From positions 10,178 through 27,604 of the forward strand of contig CADEGS010000034.1 of assembly GCA_902826945.1 (NCBI GenBank): a stretch of DNA of 17,427 nucleotides, read 5' to 3'. This stretch comes from an uncultured bacterium. Its GTDB lineage: Bacteria > Planctomycetota > UBA1135 > GCA-002686595. The stretch's first letter is position 1, and the number at the start of each line of letters is the position of its first letter. Positions 1 through 7,259 of the stretch are shown in pieces. Below the pieces are notes generated by a model, which was not told the DNA's origin, did no database searches, and saw only the letters and a program-made list of their open reading frames with translations. The translations under genes were made by a program, and so were the position numbers.

Positions 1-17
1 CATGCGCACCCCTCCCC
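1..17 (-). other. Possible start of a divergent leftward gene (start codon and RBS only)
   Basis: The first three bases read ATG on the minus strand. Five bases upstream of it, at 9-17, the minus strand reads GGGGAGGGG, a purine-rich Shine-Dalgarno-like tract at the right spacing. This fits a gene that begins at base 3 and runs out of the window to the left, divergent from the Rieske oxygenase and only 30 bp from its start codon. Nothing of its coding sequence is visible, so no product can be named. Confidence 0.35.
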
Positions 18-33
18 TGCACGAGCGCCGGCG

Positions 34-1221
34 ATGGACCCGCTGACCTCGGAGCGGCTGCTGGCCGAGATGCGCGCGGAGCTCGCGCGCGCCGCCCCGC
101 CCGCGGAGGCGCGCGACGCGCCCCCGCTCGAGACCGCCTCCTACACCGACCCCGCGCGCCACGCGCTGGAGCTCGAGCGCGTGTTCCGCCGCGCCTGGCT
201 GCAGGTCGCGCGCACGGACGAGCTCGCCCGGACGGGCGACTACGTCGCGCTGGAGGTCGCGGGCAGCCCGCTCGTCGTGCTGCGCACGGCCGCGGGCGAG
301 CTGTGCGCGCTGCACAACGTCTGCCGCCACCGCGGCGCGCAGATCCTGCGCGCGCCGCGCGGCAACGCCGCCGAGCTCGTCTGTCCCTACCACGGCTTCC
401 GCTACGACACCGAGGGCGTGCTGCGCGCGCTGCCGGCGCGCGAGTCGTTCCCCGAACGCTGCGCGCCGGGCGAGCTGCGCCTCGCGCGCGCGCGGCTCGA
501 GACCTGGCGCGGCTGGGTGTGGGTCACGCTCGACGACGCCGCGCCGCCGCTCGCGGACTTCCTCGGCCGCGAGCTCGCGGACGAGCTCGCGGGCTGGCCC
601 TTCGAGGACTGCGAGCGCAAGGCGCGCCGCGAGCTCGAGGCGGCCTTCGGCTGGAAGGTCGGCGTCGAGGCCTTCCTCGAGTCGCTGCACGTCCCCTGCA
701 TCCACCGCGGCACCGCCAACCCGCTGATCGACTTCCGCGGCACGGTCACGCGCGCCTTCGGCCCGCACTCGCGCATGGCCACGCCGTTCCGCAGCGAGGG
801 CGTGTACGAGCCGGGCGGCGCGCTCGGCAAGGCCTCGCGCGAGGCGGGCGTCGCGAGGTTCCCCGGGCTGGGCGCGGCGCAGCGCGCGGCGAACTTCAGC
901 TACCTCGTCTTCCCCGCGACGATCTACAACCTGCTGCCGAACCACTTCACGGTGTTCCGGCTGCTGCCGGCGGGGATCGGGCGCACGCGCTTCGTCTACG
1001 AGCTCTTCGGGCTCCCCGGCGGCGGGCCGCACGCCGAGGCGCTGTTCGCCTCGATCGACGAGGGCTACGCGCGGCTGATCGAGGAGGACCTCGAGAACCT
1101 GCCGTGGATCCAGCGCGGGCTCGGCGACCCGCGCCTCGCGACGATCGAGCTCTCCTGGCACGAGCGCCGCATCCGCGACTTCCGCGCGGCGCTCGAGCGG
1201 GCGCTCGGCGCGGCGCGCTGA
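34..1221 (+). CDS. Rieske [2Fe-2S] aromatic ring-hydroxylating-type oxygenase, alpha subunit
   Basis: This is a 395-residue cytoplasmic Rieske non-heme iron oxygenase, the usual length for alpha subunits. The Rieske cluster ligands are clear: C97-x-H99 and C117-x2-H120. The C-terminal catalytic domain shows the mononuclear iron site as H219 and H224 in the FLESLHVPCIHRG stretch, with D352 (EEDLEN) the likely third ligand and E217 at the usual acidic bridging position between the two centres. Such enzymes use electrons from a reductase or ferredoxin to hydroxylate, demethylate or desaturate a substrate. No reductase, ferredoxin or beta subunit lies in the window, so the electron donor must be elsewhere. 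ATG at 34 is the first in-frame start and has only a weak ribosome site. The gene converges on the cytochrome gene with 10 bp between stop codons. The substrate cannot be deduced; it could tailor the product of the neighbouring acyl cluster, but it is on the opposite strand. Confidence 0.9.
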   Translation: MDPLTSERLLAEMRAELARAAPPAEARDAPPLETASYTDPARHALELERVFRRAWLQVARTDELARTGDYVALEVAGSPLVVLRTAAGELCALHNVCRHRGAQILRAPRGNAAELVCPYHGFRYDTEGVLRALPARESFPERCAPGELRLARARLETWRGWVWVTLDDAAPPLADFLGRELADELAGWPFEDCERKARRELEAAFGWKVGVEAFLESLHVPCIHRGTANPLIDFRGTVTRAFGPHSRMATPFRSEGVYEPGGALGKASREAGVARFPGLGAAQRAANFSYLVFPATIYNLLPNHFTVFRLLPAGIGRTRFVYELFGLPGGGPHAEALFASIDEGYARLIEEDLENLPWIQRGLGDPRLATIELSWHERRIRDFRAALERALGAAR

Positions 1222-1239
1222 GCGCGAACGCTCAACGCG
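1214..1239. terminator. Symmetric hairpin between convergent genes, candidate bidirectional terminator
   Basis: TGAGCG (1219-1224), loop CGAA (1225-1228), CGCTCA (1229-1234) form a perfect 6-bp stem. After one mismatch (C1218/A1235) the pairing continues with CGCG (1214-1217 with 1236-1239). The stop codon of the Rieske gene (1219-1221) and that of the leftward cytochrome gene (1232-1234) are the two outer ends of the inner stem. There is no T-tract on either side, so intrinsic termination is uncertain. The structure could equally act as an mRNA 3'-end stabiliser. Confidence 0.5.
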
Positions 1240-3985
1240 GCGCGAGCGTCCCCGCGACGCCGCGCGGGCCGAGCCGCGCGGGACCCGCCGGACGGCTCCC
1301 GGGATCGGCGGGGTCCGTGCCCGCGTCGCGCTCGTCGCCGTCCCAGGCGCCGTCCCCGTCGCGGTCGACGCCCAGGCGCACCTGGCTCCCCTGCGGCACG
1401 GCGGTGAAGGTCACCTCCGCGCCCGGGCCGGCGCCGGCGAGCAGCGCCTGGCGCTCGAGCTCCTCGCCGCGGCGGTCGGAGGCGAAGCGCCCCGAGCCGC
1501 GCCGGTAGACCCAGCCGCGCGCCTCGCCGTCCCGGCGCGCGCGCGCGACGAGGCCGATGCGCCCGAGCTCCGCCTGCTCGGCGAGCGAATCGAGCAGCGC
1601 CAGCGCCGCGGCGGGCGGCGCGGCGCCGTCGGCGATCGTCACCTGCCGGCCGACCGCGGCGTGCGTCGAGGCGCCCTTCGTCGCCGGCGCGTCGAGCAGC
1701 GTCGCGGGCGAGCCGAGCTCCTCGCTGCCGCCGGAGATGCTCAGGAGATACGCGATCAGGTCGGCCGTCTCCTGGTCGTCGCGCGCGTCGCGCAGGCTGA
1801 CGAAGCGCGAGAGCGAGTCGAACGAGCCGTCGTGCAGCAGGCCGAAGCCGGCGGTGCTCTCGAGCTGCGAGAAGTCCGCGCCCGTGCGCTCGTACAGGCT
1901 GCGCAGCTGCGGCACCTTCATCGTCACGTTCGTGAAGCCCGCGGTAGGCACGAGCAGGTGGTGCGCCTCGCCGTCCGGCCCGGGCGGGATCGGTCGGTAG
2001 ACGCCGTCCTCGAGCGTCCAGCTCGTGCCCTCGCCGGTGTCGCGCGTGTGGCAGCCGCTGCACAGGCCGAGCTCGAACAGCGCGCGCCCGTTGCGCGCGT
2101 CGCCGTCGGGCAGCGGCTGGCCCGCCGGCGAGAACATGCCCGAGGTGCGGTGGTCGGAGAGCGGCACGCTCGCGGCGAGCGCGTTGTCGAGCGCGCGGTA
2201 GGGGTTCGGCGGCGTGCGGATCGAGCCCAGGAAGGCGGCCAGGCCCGCCATCGCCTGCGCGTCCGGCTGCTGGTCCGCGCCGAGCAGCTCGACGAAGGCC
2301 GGCGCGAAGTCCGCCAGGCTCGCGCGCTCGCCGCGCCAGTGGAAGGGCTCGTGACCGATCGCGTCGACGAGCGTGAGCGTCAGCATCGGCCCCTTCATCG
2401 GGTGCCAGTCCTCGAAGCCCTGCGAGATCAGCGGGATGCCGGCGCCCAGGTTGCCGCGCAGCGGCTCGACCGCTCCGGTCGGGTCGCCCAGGTCCCACGC
2501 CAGGCGGTCGGTGCGCGCGTCGACGTGGCACGCCGCGCAGGCGGTCAGCCCGAGCCCGCTCGCGCGCGCATCGTAGAACGTGCGCCGCCCCGCGCGCACC
2601 GGCGCGGGCGTGGGGTCGAAGAAGGCGACGCGCTCGAGCTCGGTCTCGCTCGCGAGCGAGACGACCGAGATCGCGGCCGAGCGCTTGTCGAGCACGTACA
2701 GGAGCCCGCGCGCGTCGTCGACGACGACGCCCGTCGGCCCCTCGCCGACGGGGATCGCGGGCGCGAGCCCCGCGCGCGCGCCGATCGCGTCGAGCACGAC
2801 CACGGCGTCGGAGCCCTGGCCCGTCACGTACGCGCGCGTCCCGTCCGCGCTCCAGGCGATGCCGCGCGGGTCGGCCAGCGTGCGCGCGCGCAGGTCGGCG
2901 GAGACCGAGCCGCTCGCGTAGTCGAGGTGCGGGTTCAGGTCGCGCACCAGGCTGGCGCCGCTCGCCGGCTCGACGAGCGCCAGCTCGGAGCGCAGGAAGC
3001 GCCCGGTCAGGTTGGGGACGAAGCGCACCTCGTTCGTCGCGTCGGTGCCGACGACGGTGACGACGCCGCTCGGGTGCACGGCGAGCGCCATGCAGGCGTT
3101 CATCAGGTGGTCGGCGTAGGAGAGCGCCAGGCTCTGCGCGTCGATCACGGCCAGGTCGTGGTCGAGCAGCACGTAGCCCTCCGGCCGGCGCCCGAGCGGC
3201 GCCCCGGAGCCGCTGACGAGCACCGTCCAGTCGGCGCCGTTGTCGTCGCGCCACGCGCCCGCGGCGTCCTGGCGCACGATCAGGCCGACCGCCGGCGGCG
3301 GCGGCAGCGCGGGATCGATCGGCGGCTCGAAGGCCGCGCCCGCGTTCGGCGGCGGGTTCTGGCCGCCGTACGGACCGCCCGGCCAGCTCACGACGGGCGG
3401 CGGCAGGAAGTCGGTCGTCCCGCCGCCGCCGAGCACCGTGGTGCGGTTGCCCGACTCGAACACCGCCGCGTAGACGCGCGCGCCGTCGGGCGAGACCGCC
3501 AGCGCGCGCGGGTCCTCGGCGCGCAGCGCCAGCCGCACCGGCGCGGCGTCGAGGTCGGCCAGGTCGAAGACCAGCACGCAGTTCGCCTGCGAGCAGCACA
3601 CGAAGGCGCGCGCCGGCGTGCCGGCGAAGACGACGTCGGTCGGCTCGTCCTCGGTCGCGAGCGTGCGCACGACCGAGCCCGTGGCGAGGTCCACCACGCT
3701 GACCGAGTCCGAGACGTGGTTCACGACCCAGGCCTCCTGCGCCGTGCGCGCGCGCACCGTGACCGGGTCGAGGCCGACCGGGATCGAGGCCGTGTGCGCG
3801 GGGCTCCCCGCGCCGAGCGCGAACACCTCCAGCCGCGCGTCGGGCAGGTTCACCGCCAGCAGCGACGCCCCCCCGGGCACGAGCTCGAGCGGGTGGACGT
3901 GGGGCGTCTCCCAGTGGACGAACGAGCCCTGCGCGGCGAGCGCCGGGGCGCAGCAGAGACCGACGAGCGGGGCGGCGAAGCGCAT
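1232..3985 (-). CDS. Secreted YVTN-type beta-propeller fused to a di-heme cytochrome c (MauG/peroxidase-like), with C-terminal DxDGDG motif
   Basis: This 917-residue protein starts at the ATG at 3985, with GGAGG five bases upstream (3991-3995). It has a Sec signal peptide (MRFAAPLVGLCCAPALAAQ). Residues about 25-450 contain repeated short strands with AVSPDGARVYAA and ARGLLYVLD type motifs, as in YVTN/surface-antigen propellers. Two heme-binding sites follow: C483-A-A-C486-H487 and C642-S-G-C645-H646. After the second heme comes a VPQLRSLY...LLHDGSF segment characteristic of di-heme cytochrome c peroxidase/MauG-like proteins. D874-R-D-G-D-G and the acidic residues to about 892 look like a thrombospondin-3/EF-type calcium loop near the C terminus. 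I infer an exported or periplasmic redox protein; its electron partners and substrate are unknown. It lies 73 bp downstream of the MBOAT gene and has its own good ribosome site, so it may be a separately controlled last gene. The open frame extends further upstream but that part overlaps MBOAT and is not needed. Confidence 0.85.
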   Translation of the reverse strand: MRFAAPLVGLCCAPALAAQGSFVHWETPHVHPLELVPGGASLLAVNLPDARLEVFALGAGSPAHTASIPVGLDPVTVRARTAQEAWVVNHVSDSVSVVDLATGSVVRTLATEDEPTDVVFAGTPARAFVCCSQANCVLVFDLADLDAAPVRLALRAEDPRALAVSPDGARVYAAVFESGNRTTVLGGGGTTDFLPPPVVSWPGGPYGGQNPPPNAGAAFEPPIDPALPPPPAVGLIVRQDAAGAWRDDNGADWTVLVSGSGAPLGRRPEGYVLLDHDLAVIDAQSLALSYADHLMNACMALAVHPSGVVTVVGTDATNEVRFVPNLTGRFLRSELALVEPASGASLVRDLNPHLDYASGSVSADLRARTLADPRGIAWSADGTRAYVTGQGSDAVVVLDAIGARAGLAPAIPVGEGPTGVVVDDARGLLYVLDKRSAAISVVSLASETELERVAFFDPTPAPVRAGRRTFYDARASGLGLTACAACHVDARTDRLAWDLGDPTGAVEPLRGNLGAGIPLISQGFEDWHPMKGPMLTLTLVDAIGHEPFHWRGERASLADFAPAFVELLGADQQPDAQAMAGLAAFLGSIRTPPNPYRALDNALAASVPLSDHRTSGMFSPAGQPLPDGDARNGRALFELGLCSGCHTRDTGEGTSWTLEDGVYRPIPPGPDGEAHHLLVPTAGFTNVTMKVPQLRSLYERTGADFSQLESTAGFGLLHDGSFDSLSRFVSLRDARDDQETADLIAYLLSISGGSEELGSPATLLDAPATKGASTHAAVGRQVTIADGAAPPAAALALLDSLAEQAELGRIGLVARARRDGEARGWVYRRGSGRFASDRRGEELERQALLAGAGPGAEVTFTAVPQGSQVRLGVDRDGDGAWDGDERDAGTDPADPGSRPAGPARLGPRGVAGTLAPR

Positions 3986-4002
3986 GGGAGCCTCCGGCGG
4001 CG

Positions 4003-4018
4003 GGGGCACGGCTGCCCC
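4003..4018. other. GC hairpin in the leader of the cytochrome gene
   Basis: GGGGCA (4003-4008), loop CGGC, TGCCCC (4013-4018) is a perfect 6-bp inverted repeat. It lies in the 73-bp gap between the MBOAT stop codon and the cytochrome start, about 7 bases beyond the GGAGG ribosome site. It may attenuate read-through from the upstream operon or protect the downstream message. In DNA this GC-rich a short stem can also arise by chance. Confidence 0.3.
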
Positions 4019-4058
4019 TCCGACGCTCCCGTGGGCCCGGCCGGTTCGCCAATCGCCC

Positions 4059-5474
4059 TCAGAACCGGAAGTAGATGAAGTCCTCGGGCTCGGGGTTGCG
4101 CAGCAGCACGAGCAGGAGCAGCAGCCCCAGCACCCAGGCGGCGCGGCCGGCGGGGCCGATGCGCCGCCAGAGGCGCTCGAGGTCGGTGTGCTCGGCCAGC
4201 GCCTGGGTGGCGAGGCCGGCCAGGAGGAAGGCAAGGGTGCCGAGCTCCCAGGCTCCGAGCGATCCGCCCGCGCACGAGACCAGGCGCCCGAGGTAGCGGC
4301 CGGTGAAGCCGATCGTCGGGCTGAAGAAGAGCACGATGAAGGCGCTCGCGTAGAGCGTCGTCGCCAGGCACGCGAGCCAGTCGCGCGGGCCCCAGCCCGG
4401 GCGCGCGGGCCGGCGCCCCTGGCGCATGCGGTGCAGGCGCCAGGAGTGCTGCAGCGAGATCGCCACGCCCACCCCCAGGCCCCACACGAGGAACGTCCAC
4501 GAGGCGCCGTGCCACAGCCCGAAGAGCGCCATCGTCAGCAGGTTGTTGCGCCACACGCGCGCGTGGCTCGGCGGGCCGGCCGAGAGCGGCGAGTAGACGT
4601 AGTCCGCGATCCAGCTCGTGAGCGACATGTGCCAGCGCGCGAGGAACTCGTTCATCGAGCGCGCCAGGAACGGGCGGCGGAAGTTCTCGACCAGCTCCAC
4701 GCCGAAGAGCCGCGCCGAGCCGCGCGCGATGTCGGTGTACGAGCTGAAGTCGAGGAACAGCATCGCGTTCATCGCCACCGCGGCGAGCAGCAAGGTCAGC
4801 GAGCCGTGCGCCTCGGGGCGGCCGAACACCGGCTCGACGTGCAGGCGCAGGTTGTCGGCCAGCACGAGCTTCTTGAAGCAGCCCCAGAGCAAGAGGCGCC
4901 CGCCGGCGGAGAAGAGCGCCGCGTCCGGCGGCCGCGTGCGGCGCAGCTGGGGGAGCAGGCGTCCCGCGCGCTCGATCGGCCCGGCGACGAGCTGCGGGAA
5001 GAAGCTGACGTACAGCGCCAGCTCGACCGGGTCGCGGCAGGGCTCGATGCGGCGGCGGTAGACGTCGATCGTGTAGGCCAGCGTCTGGAAGGTGTAGAAC
5101 GAGATGCCGAGCGGCAGCACGAGCGCGGGCCAGTGCACCGCTCCGAGCCCCGCCGGCCGCAGGAGCGCGTTCAGCCCCTCCGCGGCGAAGCCCCCGTACT
5201 TGAAGACGAAGAGCGCGCCGAGGTTGCCGCACAGGCTGAGGGCGAGCAGCGCGCGGCGGCGCCCGGGCGCCTGCGCGCGGCCGAGCCCGAGCGCGACGAG
5301 GTAGTCGAGCGCCGTCGAGCCGGCCAGGAGGAGGCCGTGCAGCGGGTGGCGCTGCGCGTAGAACGAGTAGCTCGCGACGAGCAGGAACAGCGGCCGCGCG
5401 CGCGCCGGCACGAACAGGAAGAGCGCCAGCACGACGCCCAGGAACGGCAGGTAGGCGGAGCTCGCGAACGACAC
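4059..5474 (-). CDS. MBOAT family membrane-bound O-acyltransferase (AlgI/DltB-like)
   Basis: This is a 471-residue polytopic membrane protein of the MBOAT family, slightly shorter than AlgI. Hydrophobic segments alternate with short loops throughout. The family signature is present in order: FLDFSSYTDIARG, then ENFRRPF, then RWHMSLTSWIADYVYSPL with H282, then NNLLTMALFGLWHGASW with the presumed catalytic H322. Known relatives (AlgI, DltB, PatA) pass an acyl group from a cytoplasmic thioester through the membrane to a polymer or lipid, usually with an SGNH-type or AlgJ/X-type partner. An SGNH protein is encoded in the same gene block at 12882-14108, and an ACP that could be the acyl donor at 8291-8524. 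The start is GTG at 5474, chosen because the first hydrophobic helix follows at once; no good ribosome site is seen. The radical SAM stop codon is 9 bp upstream, so translation is probably coupled. The acceptor molecule is unknown. Confidence 0.9.
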   Translation of the reverse strand: MSFASSAYLPFLGVVLALFLFVPARARPLFLLVASYSFYAQRHPLHGLLLAGSTALDYLVALGLGRAQAPGRRRALLALSLCGNLGALFVFKYGGFAAEGLNALLRPAGLGAVHWPALVLPLGISFYTFQTLAYTIDVYRRRIEPCRDPVELALYVSFFPQLVAGPIERAGRLLPQLRRTRPPDAALFSAGGRLLLWGCFKKLVLADNLRLHVEPVFGRPEAHGSLTLLLAAVAMNAMLFLDFSSYTDIARGSARLFGVELVENFRRPFLARSMNEFLARWHMSLTSWIADYVYSPLSAGPPSHARVWRNNLLTMALFGLWHGASWTFLVWGLGVGVAISLQHSWRLHRMRQGRRPARPGWGPRDWLACLATTLYASAFIVLFFSPTIGFTGRYLGRLVSCAGGSLGAWELGTLAFLLAGLATQALAEHTDLERLWRRIGPAGRAAWVLGLLLLLVLLRNPEPEDFIYFRF

Positions 5475-5483
5475 GCGGGGGCG

Positions 5484-7166
5484 TCAGGCGCGCGCGGCGG
5501 GCAGGGGAGGCGGGTCGGGCAGCGCGCGCGCGCGCAGCACGCGCTCGAGCGCGCGCACGTCCTCGCGCGCGCGCACCTCGCCCGCGGCGCGGTCGCGCCC
5601 GCACAGCCGCTCGTAGGTCCAGGCCATGTGGCGCACCTCCTCGACCGTGAAGCCGTTGGCGAGCAGCATGATCCCGCCCCAGAACGAGTTGGCCGTCAGG
5701 TCCGAGAGGAAGCGCGCGTGCTTGGGCTGCGCGAGCAGCTCCGCCTCCAGCTCGCACGCGCGGCGGCTGTCCATCGTGGCGTGCTTCCAGGTCCACGAGC
5801 CGCCGCTGAGGCCGAGCTCGGCCGCGCGGCGGTGCACGGGCGCGGTGTGGTTGTAGTACCACGGGCTGACGCCGAAGAAGTCCGCGCCGGTCTCCTCGAG
5901 GTAGGGCACGATCTTCTGCGTGTTCTCGTCGACGTCGCCGGGGAAGCCGATGATGAAGTTCGCGTGGACCGCGATGCCGCGCTCCTTCAGCAGGCGCGCG
6001 CCGCGCCGGGCGGCCTTCATCGTGGTGGACTTCTCCATGCGCTTCAGCATCGCGTCGTCGGCCGACTCGATGCCGAGGAACACCGCGCGGCAGCCCGAGT
6101 CGGCCATGCGCGCGACCGTGTCCTCGTCCAGGTGCTGGACGCGGATGAACGAGTACCACTCGAAGTCGAAGCGCGCGAGCACGTCGCACAGCTCGCGGAA
6201 GCGCGTCGGCGGCACGTTGAACGTGTCGTCGCTGAAGAGGATCGAGCGCACCGCGCCGTTGGCGCGCAGCTCGCGCAGCTCGTGCTCGAAGGTCGCCGGC
6301 GCCATCGTCTCGAGCTCGCCTTGCAGCGCCGGGAAGGTGCAGAACGCGCAGCGGAAGGCGCACGAGCGCGCCGTGCGACAGCTCACCGTGTGGTACAGGC
6401 TCCCGGGCGCGAGCCGGCTCCAGCGCACCCAGGTCTCGTCCATCGGGAGCGCGCGCTCCTCGTCGCTCGCCAGGCGGTAGCCGCCGCCCGGCGCCCGCAC
6501 CCAGGTCTCGGGCAGCGCGAGCCGCGGCAGGTCGCGCGGCTCGTGCGCGAGGATCTCGAGCAGCGCATGCTCGCCCGTCGCGCTGATCACGTAGGCGTCC
6601 GCGTCGCACGAGCGCAGCAGGCTCTGCAGCGAGCGCTCGGGGACGCTGCCCGCGATCTCCTTCAGCATCAGCCCGCCCAGCACGAGCCCGGCCGAAGGCC
6701 AGGCGCGGCGCAGGCGCTGGCAGGCGTCGAGGATCTGCGGCACGTCGGCCAGGAACGTCGTCGAGAGCAGCACCCAGCGCGGCTCGATGCGCTCCCGCAG
6801 CGCCTCCAGCACGACGCGGTTCGCGGGCTGCACGTGCTCGACCTCCCAGCCCGCGCCGCCGAGCAGCGAGCGGTAGTAGCTGCCCGAGAGGTGCGTGCAC
6901 GTGAACGTGTCGTAGCGCTGGTAGAAGGCGGTCGTGCCGTGCGCGACCCACGACAGGAAGCGCGGCAGGTCGTAGCGCCGCCCGTCGATCCCGACCGACT
7001 GGCGCAGCTGGCGGCCGCTGTCGGTGGGCGCGTCGAGCTCGTGCTCCGCCGCCGGCCGCACGCCGGTCAGCCCGCCGCGCAGCGCGACCGGCACGTGGTC
7101 GTTGTGCCAGCGGTCGAGGTCCTCGAAGGCCGAGAGGAACAGCGCGTCGATCGGGCGGGGGCTCAT
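5484..7166 (-). CDS. Radical SAM protein with N-terminal cobalamin-binding-like domain
   Basis: This 560-residue protein has the two-part layout of B12-dependent radical SAM enzymes. Residues about 90-215 resemble a Rossmann-type cobalamin-binding domain (SYYRSLLGGAGWEVEHV, WVLLSTTF, AGLVLGG). The DxHxxG lower ligand motif is missing, as in many members. The iron-sulfur/SAM site is C269-x3-C273-x2-C276, preceded by a further C263. Downstream come FSDDTFN, FLGIESADD and FIIGFPGD, all typical of the radical SAM barrel. Relatives act as methylases on unactivated carbon or phosphorus (PhpK group) or in lipid and polyketide tailoring. The N-terminal PIDALFLSAF pattern recalls the PhpK group, but I cannot confirm that without a search. 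The ATG at 7166 has no Shine-Dalgarno sequence and overlaps by 4 bp the stop of a 26-codon ORF. The gene sits 9 bp before the MBOAT gene. A role in modifying the acyl chain made by the upstream genes is an inference. Confidence 0.85.
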   Translation of the reverse strand: MSPRPIDALFLSAFEDLDRWHNDHVPVALRGGLTGVRPAAEHELDAPTDSGRQLRQSVGIDGRRYDLPRFLSWVAHGTTAFYQRYDTFTCTHLSGSYYRSLLGGAGWEVEHVQPANRVVLEALRERIEPRWVLLSTTFLADVPQILDACQRLRRAWPSAGLVLGGLMLKEIAGSVPERSLQSLLRSCDADAYVISATGEHALLEILAHEPRDLPRLALPETWVRAPGGGYRLASDEERALPMDETWVRWSRLAPGSLYHTVSCRTARSCAFRCAFCTFPALQGELETMAPATFEHELRELRANGAVRSILFSDDTFNVPPTRFRELCDVLARFDFEWYSFIRVQHLDEDTVARMADSGCRAVFLGIESADDAMLKRMEKSTTMKAARRGARLLKERGIAVHANFIIGFPGDVDENTQKIVPYLEETGADFFGVSPWYYNHTAPVHRRAAELGLSGGSWTWKHATMDSRRACELEAELLAQPKHARFLSDLTANSFWGGIMLLANGFTVEEVRHMAWTYERLCGRDRAAGEVRAREDVRALERVLRARALPDPPPLPAARA

Positions 7167-7243
7167 GGGGCCCGCGGCGCGCGGCCCGGCGCGCCCGGGG
7201 GGCGGAGGAGAGGGCGCGCGGGCGGGTCGATCCGGTTCACCAT
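7163..7243 (-). CDS. Possible 26-residue leader or small peptide between KAS-like and radical SAM genes
   Basis: An ATG at 7243 sits seven bases after a strong GGGAGGA ribosome site (7251-7257), which begins two bases after the KAS-like stop codon. The frame runs 26 codons (starting MVNRIDPPAR and rich in Pro and Arg) and ends in a TGA that overlaps the radical SAM ATG in ATGA. The radical SAM start has no ribosome site of its own. This mini-ORF could therefore bring ribosomes to it by termination-reinitiation. It could also be a real small peptide. The Pro/Arg/Ala composition is also what random GC-rich DNA encodes, so the product itself may have no function. Confidence 0.4.
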   Translation of the reverse strand: MVNRIDPPARPLLRPPGAPGRAPRAP

Positions 7244-7250
7244 TCCCGGC

Positions 7251-7257
7251 TCCTCCC
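7251..7257 (-). promoter_or_regulatory. Strong Shine-Dalgarno site ahead of the 26-codon ORF
   Basis: GGGAGGA on the minus strand, seven bases from the ATG at 7243 and only two bases after the upstream stop codon. It is one of the best ribosome sites in the window. It lies about 85 bases from the radical SAM start, too far to serve that gene directly. Confidence 0.55.
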
Positions 7258-7259
7258 GC

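Noticed and set aside
3986..4234. An 83-residue N-terminal extension of the cytochrome protein overlapping the MBOAT gene
   Set aside because: A signal peptide starts exactly at the ATG at 3985, which has its own GGAGG site; the extension is a shadow of MBOAT codons.
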